Assembly (NCBI GenBank): GCA_033065855.1
Contig: JAVXUO010003167.1
Span: forward strand, 1-64,000
Origin: Escallonia rubra
Taxonomy: Eukaryota; Streptophyta; Magnoliopsida; Escalloniales; Escalloniaceae
Direction: 5' to 3'
DNA length: 64,000 nucleotides
Every line of letters begins with the position of its first letter. Positions within the stretch are counted from its first letter, which is position 1. The position numbers and the translations under genes were made by a program. This document shows positions 46,341 to 57,988 of this stretch, in pieces. The notes below the pieces were generated by a model that searched no databases, was not told the origin of the DNA, and saw only the letters and a program-made list of their open reading frames with translations.

Positions 46341-46402
46341 ATTGGTCTACGGCCGGTCACGTATATAGCTGGCAGGCCTACCCGTGGGTTCAGGTCGTGA
46401 CA
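46341..46402 (+). repeat. Terminal 62 bp of the 3' LTR of the Ty3 remnant
   Basis: GGTCTACGGCCGGTCACGTA to GTCGTGACA matches the end of the 5' LTR (about 43918-43976) and is followed by the CTTGG duplication. Confidence 0.8.
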
Positions 46403-46407
46403 CTTGG

Positions 46408-47353
46408 TGTTCCAAGATTTGGTTGTGATGGGCTTGGGAGTCGAGAGTTTAGTCGTATTGGTTGGTGATTTTATCGTCGGGGTTTGTCGCTTTGCCGTGG
46501 GTTGGGGTTGGTGATTTTTCGTTGAGCTTTGTCGTGCTTTTCATGTGTTGGTGATAGATCTGAAAGTCTAGGTCACGATTTTTCTTCTAGGGTTTATTTT
46601 TCTCGCTTCCCCCTTGACCAGGAAAGGTTAGTTGATCTGTGATTGATGGTGCTGAGATTTTCTGCATTGCTGGTCAGTAGTTTGTGTTCGTTTGATTTGG
46701 CAGGTGATGCGTCACGGTGGTTCTAGTCGGTGTTGCTAGTGGTTTGGCTGATGGTGAGTTATTCGACGGTGCTCTGGTAGTGAGGAGTTGGGCTTCTGAT
46801 TGCGATTTGAATTGGTATAGTCTAGAGCTAGGCAGAATTGAGGTGGCTGGAGAAGGTGGCATTTTTCGGCGCCGACTGGAAGCACGGGACTCGAGGTAAT
46901 GATGCATGACGGGGACACGTGTTTGAAGATTGGACTGTGGTTATCTGAGAGCCGGTGTCTTTTGACTAGTTATCTTTTTTTAGTCTTTATCTTGTCTTAG
47001 TTAATTGTTATCTAGTTTTAGTAGGTTATCTTGTTTATAGCAGCTTCTTTGTTTGTTTGTAGTTAGTGCTCCCCATATGGGAAATAAATGGCAAAATAGT
47101 GGGCAAGATTCAAATGCTAGACCAATAAACCTTCATATATTTTTTTGCCTTTTTCTGTTATTTCTCCTTTGGCTGCTTATTTGGATGGGGATGTCATCCA
47201 ATTAATTTATCTTTTACCTTTGGTTTCTTCTTGTATATTCGATATCTAAACTTATCCTGGTATATATATTTTTTACTATTCTCAAAAAAGCTGAAGACAT
47301 TAAGAAGACCTGATTATTAGTGTATAGATCTATAAAAAAACTATCGTGCTATA
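46408..47353. other. GT-rich sequence of unknown nature, interrupted by the Ty3 insertion
   Basis: It continues 41100-41326 across the Ty3 element. The composition (GGTTGGTGATTTT, TCGGTGTTGCTAG) and an end TATATTTTTTACTATTCTC-AAAAAA at about 47262-47289 suggest the 3' end of a degraded LINE or retrocopy. No domain is readable and no target duplication was found. Confidence 0.35.
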
Positions 47354-47863
47354 ATTCACTACAACAAAAAAGCTCTTTAGCGACAGACTTTTGGCGACGG
47401 ATCAAATTTCGTCGTTAAAAGCCACATTTATCGACAGATCACCCCGTTGGTAAAGATCCATCAGTAAATGTTTTTACTGATGGACAAATTCATCAATAGA
47501 AACATTTACCGATGAATCTTAATTAACGATGGGGTTTTAGCAATGGATATTCCATTGCGAAAGAATTTTCCAAATTCTCTATTTCCGGCCAAAATTTTTA
47601 AATATTTTGAGAAAATATTTAGCGACGGATTATAATCCGTGGCTAAAGTAATATTTCTAATTTTTTAATGACATTTGACGACGAAATGTGTCCGTCGCTA
47701 AAAAACTATGGCTAAAGTCATTAAATAATTTTAAAGGTAGACTTTTTTAGCGACGAAATAATCCGCCTCTAAAAGTCAATTAAAATTTTGAAAACAAGAC
47801 TTTTAGCGACATACTATGTTCGTCGCCAAAAGTCTTGTTACTAAAACCTAATTCCCTCTCTCT

Positions 47864-47895
<32 letters not shown>

Positions 47896-48164
47896 GCTGA
47901 TGACAACCCCCCCTCCCCCCAGTGTTCAGCGACATCCCGGCGATTGCCGCCCCCCCTGGCGACAGCCCCCATCCCTTCTTTCATGCTGCCACTGCCGCCC
48001 GCCACCACTTACACAATCTTTAAGCCACTGTTGTACTAAAAGGACTGGGATGCCAGGAAGAGGGAATAGTGGTTGGTATGGTTTGATAAATTGTCAGCTA
48101 ATAGTTGTTTTAGTACATTACATTTAAATTAATCGTACTTGTTATGTAATTGGATGCATTGCAG

Positions 48165-49051
48165 GAAGGGTTCGAGTTAGAGATGCCTGAGCAGCAGGCA
48201 TTGGAGAGGATGGCTTTTTTTGCCTACATCGCTAGAAATTACCGGCGATGGCTACATGATTCATGGGAGCGGGGCGAGGAAGTTGCTACCGGAGGGGGTC
48301 TTGATAGAGGAGTAGTAGGGGTATCCCCTCATTGGATCTCACCATCTGTATGGCAGCAAATGGTTGATAGGTGGATCACTGATCCATCTTGGGAGGTGAA
48401 GAGCTTAGAGTGGGAGGAATAACAGAAAGGATCAGGATTCTACGCACACGAGAGGGTCGGTGCCTCACGACATCGTCTGACATAAGAATACGGCTGAGCA
48501 CCCGCACCTGGAGAAGGATGAAGTGTGTGCTTTGACATACACGATGATGCACATGAGGAAAAAGGATAAAGATGATGCACATCAGGCGGGGGACTTCGTC
48601 TCACAGGTTGCCTGCCATATCGATGTAAGTTACAAATTAATTTGTTATAGTTAAAATTTTCGTATGTCTTCAATGTCTATTGCCTTAATGTCTTCAATGT
48701 CAAATCACTGTTTTGCAGGCCTTGTATTAACAGATTAGGGGATCAGGGTAGCAGTTCGGTCAGCCATCAGCATCGACGAGTTCGAGTACAAGCACGAGTA
48801 CCGGGGGATTGAAGCAGTGGCTGGATACACCGGAGGATGTTCGTCACATTGCTCAAGAGCTGTTTAGGATGATCAAGGCTCAAGATGAGGTAAAAAAATA
48901 TGTTATCTTATGAAGTTAATATATACATGAATAAACACAATATACAACTACTAACGAGAATGCGTGCGTGCTTTTAGTGTAGAACATTATTGCTAGACAG
49001 ACCGAGCTGAATTCGGATGACAGTACTGCCGTGGACGATGACGATCAGTAG
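48165..49051 (+). pseudogene. TNP1-like gene remnant of CACTA element C
   Basis: This is a diverged copy of the gene at 29690-31305. A splice acceptor ATTGCAG precedes EGFELEMPEQQALERMAFFA, YIARNYRRWLHDSWERGEEV and PHWISPSVWQQMVDRWITDP. A TAA at 48420 breaks the exon. Past it DPTHTRGSVPHDIV and EHPHLEKDEV are recognisable in other frames, ending at donor GATGTAAGT (48624). A later exon (48719-48890) matches the ASYEQ...GGLKQWLDTPED part, and a last piece ends at TAG at 49051. Exons 1-3 are mostly gone. A short piece at about 48034-48060 (ACTGGGATGCCAGGAAGAGG) may be left of exon 3. Decay is greater than in copies A and D. Confidence 0.75.
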
Positions 49052-49241
49052 GATCCAGATTCCAGTCTTGACGAAACAAGAGCATTCCCGCTCTTTCCCT
49101 CCCCCGCCCTCTTAGAATTGTGCTCCCATCCCTTCCCCTGCCTAATTTGTATCCCCCTCCCACTTTTGTCCCCGCCCCTGTTATATTTGGTCCACAGTTT
49201 GAACAATATTGTATATATAATTAGTATAGAATTTGAATATA

Positions 49242-50395
49242 GGGCTAATTACACATATATCCCTGAGGTTTGAGGGTAATTACACACGAGGACACAAAGT
49301 TTCAAAATGTAACATACGTGACCAAAAACGTTAAACAAAGTATCACTTTTATCCAACCGTCAGTATTCCGTCCAGAAAGTGTAATTTTCGTCATTACGTA
49401 TTTTGAAACTGGCAATACTACCCCTGTTGATATCCTAATTTTCTCTCTCCACAATTTAAACCCTAAATCTGAAGTCACCGTCGGCAGCCCCCCTCTGCAG
49501 CCCCACGCCGTCGGCAGCCCCCCTCTGCAGCCCCACGCCGCCAGCAGCCCCCCTCCGCCGCCCCACGCCGCCAGCAGCCCCCCTCCCCCGCCCCACGCTG
49601 CCAGCATCCCTCCTCGCCCCACCATCCTGCAGAACCACCCCACCATGCCGGCAAGCCCCTTGGCAAACCCAAGCTGCCGAGACGCCTCCGGCAAGCACCT
49701 TGGCAAACCCATGCCGCCGGCAGTCCCCCTCGCCCCACCATCCAGCAGACTTGCCCCACCACGCCGGCAAGTCCTTGGCGAGGGAGGGAGGAAGACTGGA
49801 TAGGAAGGAGACAGATCTGGCCATTGCAAGCCCATCGTGGTGGTGATGGCGCTGCCTTGCTGGTGGTCACGGTGGCCCGCATCTCGAAGGAGGAGGTCGG
49901 TGTCGTGACGTAGCTCGGTGATGCTTGCGATCTCGGACGGCGTGGGGTACGAAGGTAGGTCGCGGCGGTGATGGTGGCGACCGGTATGGCGACAGGCAGA
50001 TCGGGAGTGAGACTGCGATCTTGCAGCGCCAGTGCCTCGCCGGAGGGCCTGCTACTGCGTTAATCGGGGGTTGTGGGCATGACGGGGTGGGCGGGTGACG
50101 GGGAAGGGGGAGGCAGGCGGCGTGGGGGCGGGGGGGTGTGGGGAGAGGAAGAGGTAGACGGCATTGGGGGGCGCGGGGGGAGGGGGTTGGGGGTGCTGGG
50201 TGTGGGAAGATGAAGAATAAACAGTAAATTAAATGGGTAATTTATTTTAAAGTCAGGGGCAATCAAGTCTTTTTGTCAAAACCGTTAAGTATTTTTGTAT
50301 TCCGTTTGTCAATGGACATAAGTGTTACATTTTGAAACTCTGTGTCCTCGCGTGTAATTACCCTCAAACCTCAGGGATATAGGTGTAATTAGCCC
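49242..50395. mobile_element. Mutator-like non-autonomous element (1154 bp) nested in CACTA element C
   Basis: Long terminal inverted repeats of about 75 bp (left GGGCTAATTACACATATATC, right reverse complement GGGCTAATTACACCTATATC) are flanked by a perfect 9-bp duplication TTGAATATA (49233-49241 and 50396-50404). This is the signature of Mutator-like elements. The inside is very GC-rich, unlike its surroundings, with a 30-bp tandem repeat and CGGCGG-type stretches, which suggests captured or amplified gene-like DNA (Pack-MULE-like). No transposase is seen. Confidence 0.92.
49480..49599 (+). repeat. 30-bp tandem repeat in the Mutator-like element, four units
   Basis: The unit GTCGGCAGCCCCCCTCTGCA plus GCCCCACGCC occurs twice identically, then twice as a GCCAGCAGCCCCCCTCC variant. 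It is a multiple of three and reads as repeated GSPPLQPHAV or SSPPPPPHAA. Confidence 0.92.
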
Positions 50396-50901
50396 TTGAA
50401 TATAATTGTGTTTTAGAGTTAAATAATTTCTGATAGATCAACATTTATTTAACCGTAATGTGGATTGGGTGTGGATTGGTTGGGATTGTATAATGTTATT
50501 CGATTGTGATTATAGTTTTGGGTATAAAAAAAATTTAAAAATTTTATTTTTAGTGACGGATTTTTTCTGTCGCTAAAAGTCTACAAATGACAAAAATATT
50601 TAGCGACGGCATTTTCCATCGCTAAATGTTTTCTCAACGGGCTTTTGGCAATGGAAAGGCTGTCGGTAAAAACTTTAGCACATAATTTTTTGTCGCCAAA
50701 TATTTTTTCAAATTAATAATTTTCAAAAAAAATTAAATTAAAAATAGATTTGAAAATTCCGTCACCAAACTTTTGGCGACAGGTTATTAGCAACGGACAT
50801 TTAGCAACGTTTTGTGCGTCGATAAAAACTTTTTGCGACGAAATAAGGACTTTTAGCGACGAAATAATCCCCCGCTAAAAGTGCTTTTCCTTGTAGTGAT
50901 T

Positions 50902-51499
50902 ATATCGCAAGAGGCTGTTTTTACTTTCCTAGTATGCTAATTCATTCATTTATTTTCTATTTAAAGGTCAACGTTTGTCGCTAAAGTGCTTTTTAAAGAT
51001 AAAAAGATCAGAAAAACCATACAGAAGAGTGAAAACAACAAACGTATACAACACGCACACCTGTGGGAGAGTCCAATTCAATTTTATGTGATGCCTTACA
51101 TTCACGTAACATTTTAAGTATTTTGGTTTGTAGAACTCTTTGATTCTGGTACAGTGATGTTAGACCCACAATTGCTACGACTCTGAAGAACCTACGAAGT
51201 CCAGTCCAGTGACTCTGGAGAACCACAGCATCGTGGGAGCACTAGTAAAATTGCCTCCAGACTTCAAGAGTACATCAAATTTAATGAAAACAGGTTAACA
51301 GTAAACCCCTAACTAACAAGACTTGGACACAAAAACCCTTTTCACAACTTGAGTTTTGCGCTTCACATACAATGAGGCAAATATAGTTAAAGGAACCAAT
51401 AAATGAAGTGCAATGAAGAGTCCACACCTACGTGTGTTGACCGTATGAACATGTGTTCCGTTTATTTGTACCTTCTTATAGACATCTAGGCCGCCGATT
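50902..51499. other. No recognisable feature
   Basis: AT-rich DNA right of CACTA element C, leading into the direct duplication at 51500. I find no domain or terminal repeat. Confidence 0.5.
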
Positions 51500-52065
51500 A
51501 AGTGGGATCTGCAGCGTAGCAAGTAGTCGGCCGACCTTGCATGGACTTGAGATTTATTTAGTGCATGCATAGAGTTGTCCATCGTTGTTGATATGGCCAT
51601 AAGTAATGAGGGGTTATCACACCAGTTTGAAAATGTCCATTCGTTCAGCCTTAGTCTGTATAAATGACCATTGTTTTCTCATTTATAAAGGAATTGTTGT
51701 CGTGATTCTTCACGATTTTTAGTATTACAGCATACAAGATTTTCTCGTGAATATATGGTAGGGTCCGTACACTTGCTTCACATAGATGCTATGCAGCAAG
51801 TGGTCGATCGACCTTGCATGTACATGAGACATTTTTTGTGCCTGCATAGAGTGTCCATCATTATTGCTACGGCCACATGGAATGAGAATTGATGAAACCA
51901 TTTTGGAAATGTCCATTCCTCGAGCATTAGTCTGTGTGTATAATTGTCATATTTCTATGCAAAATAGTTATATCGTGATTTCTCGTGCCCATTATGAGTA
52001 CTAAAACGTAAAGTTAAGATCTTCTCATGCAAATATATAGTAGGGTCCGTACACTAGCTTAATGT
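51500..52065 (+). repeat. Degenerate direct duplication, unit about 280 bp
   Basis: Unit 1 (about 51500-51780) and unit 2 (about 51785-52065) share ordered blocks. These are GCAAGTAGTCGGCCGACCTT / GCAAGTGGTCGATCGACCTT, GTCCATCGTTGTTG / GTCCATCATTATTG, AATGTCCATTC, AGTCTGTATA / AGTCTGTGTG and TATGGTAGGGTCCGTACACT / TATAGTAGGGTCCGTACACT. Identity is about 70-75% by eye, so the duplication is old. Confidence 0.85.
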
Positions 52066-52149
52066 AGATATTTCAGCATATCAAGTTAAAAATGAGCAGG
52101 CCTACACTTCTGTACTTACTAGCACATATTGCATGTTTCGGAAACATTA

Positions 52150-52927
52150 GATCCCGTACGTTTACAAAATTTTGTATTTGTTTTTGTAATGATGATGAAA
52201 AATATGCTTTTTTGCGTAGTTTTATCTTTTTTCAGATTCGTTTTGGGTATTTTTTCCAAACAGTAGCCAAAATTGTCTTTTTCGGGGGAAAGTGAACTAA
52301 TGTCAGGAAAACAAATTGTGTCAGATTTCTGCTCCCTCCCTCTCTCTCTCTCTCCCCTGACACCACCATGTCACCATCTCAAAAGACCAGAACCGCCACT
52401 GAACCACCATAGCCCACCTCAAAAGATTTATGCTCCCTCCCTCTCTCTTCTTCGTTATAATCTTTCGATTGTGCTTTGGAATCACGCGTCGATGGACTCA
52501 CCATCCACGGCAATCAATTTTCATCGTAATCTTTGGACTCACCATGAAGCTGGCGTCGATCCCGTACGGGTACTCCGGTGAAGCCCCTCCCCTATTAGAC
52601 ACTCAAACCTCATCTTGGGGCGGCAGTAGATGGGGAAGATTTCCAGAGAGTGGGGGGGCAGGGGAGGGTGTGGGGCGGGGTTGGAAAGGGCAAAGAGTGG
52701 GGGGCAGGGGAGGGTGTGGGTAGTGTATATTATAAATAATATAAGGATACTAGTACAAGAGTGAAAATGAAAATTATATAAGTACATAAATTCGACAGAA
52801 AAAGTAGTTAAAATGAATTGTGAAAATAATAAAAGTAAAAGAATGAATTTTCTATCTGAATACTAAAATCTTGAAAACAAAAACATAATACAAAATGCGA
52901 AAAAAAATTGTGTAAGCGTACGCGCCC
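52150..52927. mobile_element. Tourist-like non-autonomous element (778 bp)
   Basis: The left end GATCCCGTACGTTTACAAAA and the reverse complement of the right end, GGGCGCGTACGCTTACACAA, form an inverted repeat flanked by TTA (52147-52149 and 52928-52930). Subterminal AT-rich parts (TTTTGTATTTGTTTTTGT and its counterpart) also pair. The centre is CT- and GC-rich with short reading frames of no recognised kind. The architecture is like the element at 25885-27908. Confidence 0.5.
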
Positions 52928-52930
52928 TTA

Positions 52931-53760
52931 GTTTCTACCATTTAGGATCGTTGGATAGAGAAGATTTGATGGGATGTAAGGAAGAACCAAGAGAGATATG
53001 TAGCTATTTTAATATATACCCAAAGATTCTAAATAGTTAGGACCACCGGTTCTACACCACTCAATTCTAGTATTTACTTGTTGCAGTGACACACTTAATG
53101 CATGGGGTAACAACATATTGACAAAAAAGTTTATGATTCTGATTTTTTTTTTAAATGTGCAAACATGGCCTATAGGATGGGTTTTTACTATGTCGTGAAA
53201 CTTCAAGAAAGCCTGGCACGACTCATGGATTAGTACTTACTTTTAAAAGTCCACGTTTTGTGTTGAGTGCCAACTTGTCACTCGATCAGTTAGTACCTTA
53301 CACTAAGATTAACTTCATATCAATTAATTTATAAGGCGTTAGCATTTATATAGTAGCCCCTGGACAGCTCAAAAAGGCACAATATCTTTTTATTTTTGCA
53401 TATCATGCCGGACATAGATGTATCAAGACCTGATATAAGATGATATTTTGACAACCACATGATTACTTGTTGCACTTTAAAATCATGTATTGTGTAATCA
53501 TGTATTGTGTGTATGTATTTTAGGAGTCATGGACATGTCATGACCTTTCTGCTGCTAATGGTATTGTAATATCAAAGTGATCGGTAATTGAACCTATTTA
53601 CCTTATTGTAATTCTCTTATTATTACCCAAAAAAACAAAGTTTGGCACAAGAGTATCATACATAGGTGGGCTTTAGCTACAAGCTGTGTTTATTTTATTT
53701 TATTCTATTCTATTCTATTGATATCTTGTTTTATTTATCATTTTTTTAAATCCGGGTTTA
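52931..53760. other. No recognisable feature
   Basis: Non-coding DNA between a Tourist-like element and the LINE 3' end. A short TATTCTATTC repeat at 53695-53720 is the only regularity. Confidence 0.5.
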
Positions 53761-53972
53761 TTTTTATTTTTTTAAATGAGAGAATTGCATAGATAATAAT
53801 AAGCGTTTACAGAGATTGCCATTATAGCGGCGCTAAAGTAGTCATGACACTAGATGCCACGAGGCATACATAAACAGATACAAAGGGAGAACAACGAAAG
53901 TGACAAGTGACACCAAAATAGAAGAATTTGCAAAAGTGAGGGAACACAAAATATGATGTAGAGAGAGAGATC

Positions 53973-56900
53973 TCATTCCAGCACTGTCTCATACACCCAG
54001 TCTTGATATACGGAAATACGGGCATGACACGCAAAAGCTGCTAAAGATCTGGCCTCTTGTAGATGCAAATCTGTAGTCCTGTCAATGCTGCAGTAGTGAA
54101 GATCAACTATAATATAACAGCTGTCATATAGAATTGGTGCCACTTGAGCTGGGATATCTTCAGTGTCCGTCATCTGAGATAGGAGAAGTTTGGAATTAGT
54201 AAGAAGTTTAATATGAAATAAATTCCTATGCTTCGCCCATTTTACCACAGTTAGAATTCCCCTAGCTAGTGCTGCTGATTGATCAGAAGCTGGAGTGGAG
54301 ATTGCAGCAAATCCACACCGCTTATGGAGATGATTTAGGCACGAAATTCCTATCCCTACTTTCAAGAGTTTTTTATTAAAGCAGATAGCCATGTACAGTA
54401 AGATAGGACTTTTTGTCGGCAGGTGCATAATATGTCACTGTTTTGTAAAGCAAAGGGAATTGGAAGCTTCTGAAAGATAGGTTGAGCCGTTACTGCGTTG
54501 AAGGATGTGATTTTGTTGTAGGCTCTAGTGATTGTTCGATGAAGATCTTGTATGCTTCGAGTAATTGCAGAGGGTTTGCACTCAGTTTGGCAGAATATAA
54601 GATGATTACGATGCGTCCAGATACCCCAGAGGGTAGTAATGATAGACTGAGTGATGTTCATATATGAGCTTTTATGGAAAGTGTGTTCAAGCCATGCTAT
54701 GAGCCATTCCCGAAAAGGGATCTAGACTGAATCAGATCTGATACATGCGGGTCCTCCAAACCATATAGGACGAACCTTTGGGCATGATAAGAATAGATGA
54801 TCGATTATTTCTGGCTCATTGAGACATATAGGGCAAGAATTTGACGGGGTAATATTAAAGTGATGGAGAGATGATTGGAGAGGTAACCGATCCCATAAGA
54901 TTTGCCAAACGAGAAAGTTCATTTTGTGAGGCACTGGGAAAGACCAGACAGCTTTCCAGAATTTCATTTCCGGAGAGTGGATAGATGTCCCATACTTCGT
55001 AAGTGATTGGTTTTTTACCTAAAGATCAGAGAATATGCTGATTTGACTGAGTAAGATCCTGAAGATGTGTGGTTCCATATCTACTGATCTTCAAGAGGAT
55101 GCTGAGAAATATGTATAGCAGAGATTTTATGTACAAGTTTAGGGCAGAACCAAATGGTTGAGGAGGTTTCCATCCCATCCACCATTTTTTATGAGGTTGT
55201 TGACAGTGCCCGTGGAAAGAGAGTAATTGAGCCCTAGGTAGGAAGGTCGGATGTCACAATTGGGAATCCAATTGTCCTGCCAAATTGATATTTGTGAACC
55301 TGTACCTACTTGCCAACGTAAACCACTTTCAAGGACTTTTCGGCCAGCTACAATGCTTCGCCATCCCTACGTGAAATTACCTTTGTCAGGGCTGGATAGG
55401 AAATTTGTTCTAGTACAGTACTTTCCTAGCATTACTTGAGCAAGAAGACTGTCAGAGTTCGTCCAAATTCTCCAACTGGTTTTGGCTAGGAGAGCTAGGT
55501 TAAAGAGATTGGTGTCTTTAAAATCAAGACCCCCTTGAGTCTTAGGAGCGCACACTGTGTGCCAATTAAGCCAATGAATTCCTTTCTTATTTTCATCTCT
55601 CGACCACCAAAATCGATCCATGATCGCATTGATTGCAGCACAAACATATTTAGGGAAGAGAGAAACCTGCATATGATATACGAGAAGTGAAGATAAAACA
55701 GAGTTAATGAGGGTAGCTCGTCCTGCTTTGTTAAGTAAACAGCCTTTCCAGCCTGTACAGCGGCTTTGAATCTTCTCGATGATCTCTTTAAAGAACATTT
55801 TCTGATTGCTGACAATGTCTAAAGTGCTTCCAAGGTATTTTTCAAAGGAATTAGACGTTGGGAGGCCCAAAATCTGAGCGAATAAAGATGCATCCTCACT
55901 TGATGCATTAGCGCTAAGAGTAAGCGAGGATTTACTAAGGTTAATTTGCTAACCAGATTCTTTACAATACCGCTGAAGGATGAAATTGAGATACTGACAT
56001 GAGGTAAGAGTGAATTTGTAAATAACATAGCGTCATCTGCAAAAAAGAGATGATTTATCGGTGGGCTGCGAATGCTAGCTTTGAGCCCTGAAATTAGGCC
56101 AGATCCATGAGCCTTTGTTAGAGATGCAGATAAAACATCGGCACACAGGATGAATAAATATGGCAAGAGAGGGTTGCCTTGTCTCAGTCCACATGAGGGT
56201 TGGAATCTCTGGGATGGTGAACCATTGAGTAAAATCTCGTATGTGACACTAGTGACACAAACCATGATCAATCGAATATACCAGGATGGGAATTTCAGTT
56301 GATGCAATACGGCTTCCAAAAAATTCCAATTCACCCGATCAAAAGCCTTACTCATGTCCATTTTTATGGCTCCAAGAATTTGCTTATTGCTTTTGGAGGA
56401 CCTAATTTTGTTGGTGAGCTCTTGAGCAATAAAAATATTGTCACAAATGTGTCTTCCACGAATGAAGGCGTTCCGCTGATCAGAGACGAGATGAGCAAGA
56501 AAAGGTTTGTTGCGGTTTGCAAGGGTTTTTGCAATAACTTTATAAATGGTGTTACAAAGAGAGATTGGCCGAAAGTCATTCGGAGTTAAGGGGGTCGCAC
56601 ATTTGGGAATGAGCACAATGTAGGATTTGTTGATGACCTGAAGTAAGTGTCCAGAAAGAAGAAAGGACAGAACCGCAGAGGTAATCGGTCGATCAAGAAA
56701 ACCCCAACACTGTTGATAAACAATTGCTGGAATTCCATCAGGTCCAGGGGCTTTAACGGGCTTGATTTCAAAGAGGGCTTGCTTAATCTCAAGGCTAGTA
56801 AAGGGTCTATCTAGGAGATTTATCTGGTGGGGGAGAAGGGATGCCGATAAATCGAGCACCCCTGGAAAGTCAGGGTTATTTGGATCGGAAATAGGAGAAG

Positions 56901-57974
56901 GATTAAAAATCTTCTTGAAATGAGAGAGAAGGCATTCAGAAATTGTTTCATGATCATGAAAGGTATTGCACATCTCATCTGAGAGGGAAGAGATTTTATT
57001 ATGGTTACGTCGAATAATGGTTGACGTGTGAAAGAAGCGAGTATTCTTGTCCCCAAGTTGAAGCCAACGGATAGAAGATTTCTGAGCCTAAAAAAATTCT
57101 TCGCAATTAAACAACCAGTCTAAAGTGCCTCTGAGGGTTTGTTCCATCAATTGTGCATCTGGATGGGGTAGCTGACTTTGAAAATGGAGAAGCTTACTTT
57201 TTGCTTCCTCAATTCGAACCCCCAGGTTTCCAAAACTTTGTTTGTTCCATTCTTTTAGAAGATGCATCATTCGACGCCCCCAAAAGGAAAGTTTGTAAAG
57301 TGGTGAGCCATCACAGGCTGTTGACCAGGCTTCATGAATAATCCATTTGCAATGCGGGTGTTTAAGCCACATAGCTTCAAAGCGTGGTCCGAGGATTGAA
57401 TACCAAGGTTTTTTAGAAGTGCATTCAGGAATAATGATAACCAAGGGCCTTGAGCAACACAACGGTCCAATCTTTCATACATGCAAACTGAACCTTCTCT
57501 ATTATTCGTCCAAGTAAAAAGAGGGCCCACCCAATTAATATCCGTCAAGTTGTTCAGATTTAGGAAATCTGAGAGAAGATTGTGTCCAGGGATACATGCA
57601 TAATTCGCGCCAGATTTGTCTGAATACGTTAAAACCTGATTAAAGTCCCCAATGAGCATTAAGGGAGTATCTACTGATGAGAGAATATCATAAATACGCT
57701 GCCAAGTGCGCTGCCGTTTGGATAGGTTGGGATGACCATAAATAAATTCGGCAGTCCAAAAAACCCCGGACGGGTTGGTTAAGGTAACTAGAATGAGGTT
57801 CTTATCCTGATATACCAAAGAGCCAGTAATTTCCTCTGTCCAGCCAATCCAAAGGCCTCATTTTGTTTCTTGCAGAAAAATGCATTGCGGGTTATTGGCG
57901 CGGGTCAATTTGAGTGATGCTCTAACTGTGCGGGCTTGACCGAGCCCGCAACAGTTCCAACAGAGGAGCTTCAT
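53973..57974 (-). pseudogene. LINE ORF2: endonuclease, reverse transcriptase, zf-RVT, RNase H
   Basis: The start MKLLCWNCCGLGQARTVRAS at 57974 is the classic opening of plant L1 ORF2. The endonuclease has CIFLQETK, LIGDFNQV and SSDHALKL; a TGA directly follows QETK (57858-57860). RT (about 55870-56970) has APGPDGIPAIVYQQCW, NDFRPISLCNTIYKVIAK, KMDMSKAFDRVNW, GLRQGNPLLPYLFIL and the catalytic FFADDAMLF. The thumb (about 55370-55870) has YLGSTLD and GWKGCLLNKAGRATLI. zf-RVT (about 54722-54970) has SCPICLNEPEIIDHLFLSC. The RNase H part (about 53973-54390) has CGFAAISTP and LLTNSKLLLSQ and ends VYETVLE then TGA. The span equals about 1330 codons, normal length, broken by several stops and frameshifts. 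Confidence 0.92.
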
Positions 57975-57988
57975 GGACGGTGAAAGGG

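Larger units (their letters stand above)
41332..46402 (+). mobile_element. Ty3/gypsy chromovirus-like remnant with a long LTR (fossil)
   Basis: It is flanked by a perfect 5-bp duplication CTTGG (41327-41331 and 46403-46407), starts TGTAACACCCC and ends GTCGTGACA. Parts present: a 2645-bp 5' LTR, an internal region with gag and protease scraps, and the last 62 bp of the 3' LTR. RT and integrase are absent. The LTR is the same type as the one at 16523-21602. It is heavily broken, and the short LTR overlap is too small and diverged to give a useful date. Confidence 0.8.
47357..50898 (+). mobile_element. CACTA element C (3542 bp), with nested Mutator-like element
   Basis: The left end CACTACAACAAAAAAGCTCT and the right end (reverse complement CACTACAAGGAAAAGCACTT) are flanked by a perfect ATT duplication (47354-47356 and 50899-50901). 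Subterminal TTTAGCGACGGA-type repeats are abundant but decayed. Inside are a CT-rich leader (47855-47895), a C-rich UTR-like part, TNP1-like exons (48165-49051) and a 1154-bp Mutator-like insert. Without that insert it is about 2.4 kb. TNP2 is missing, so it is non-autonomous. Confidence 0.9.

Noticed and set aside
46674-46918. Opposite-strand frames of 60-77 codons
   Set aside because: They overlap each other in several frames in GT-rich DNA and show no domain.
49302-49882. Gly/Trp-rich reading frames up to 177 codons on the minus strand
   Set aside because: They are opposite-strand products of the 30-bp GC-rich repeat inside the Mutator-like element.
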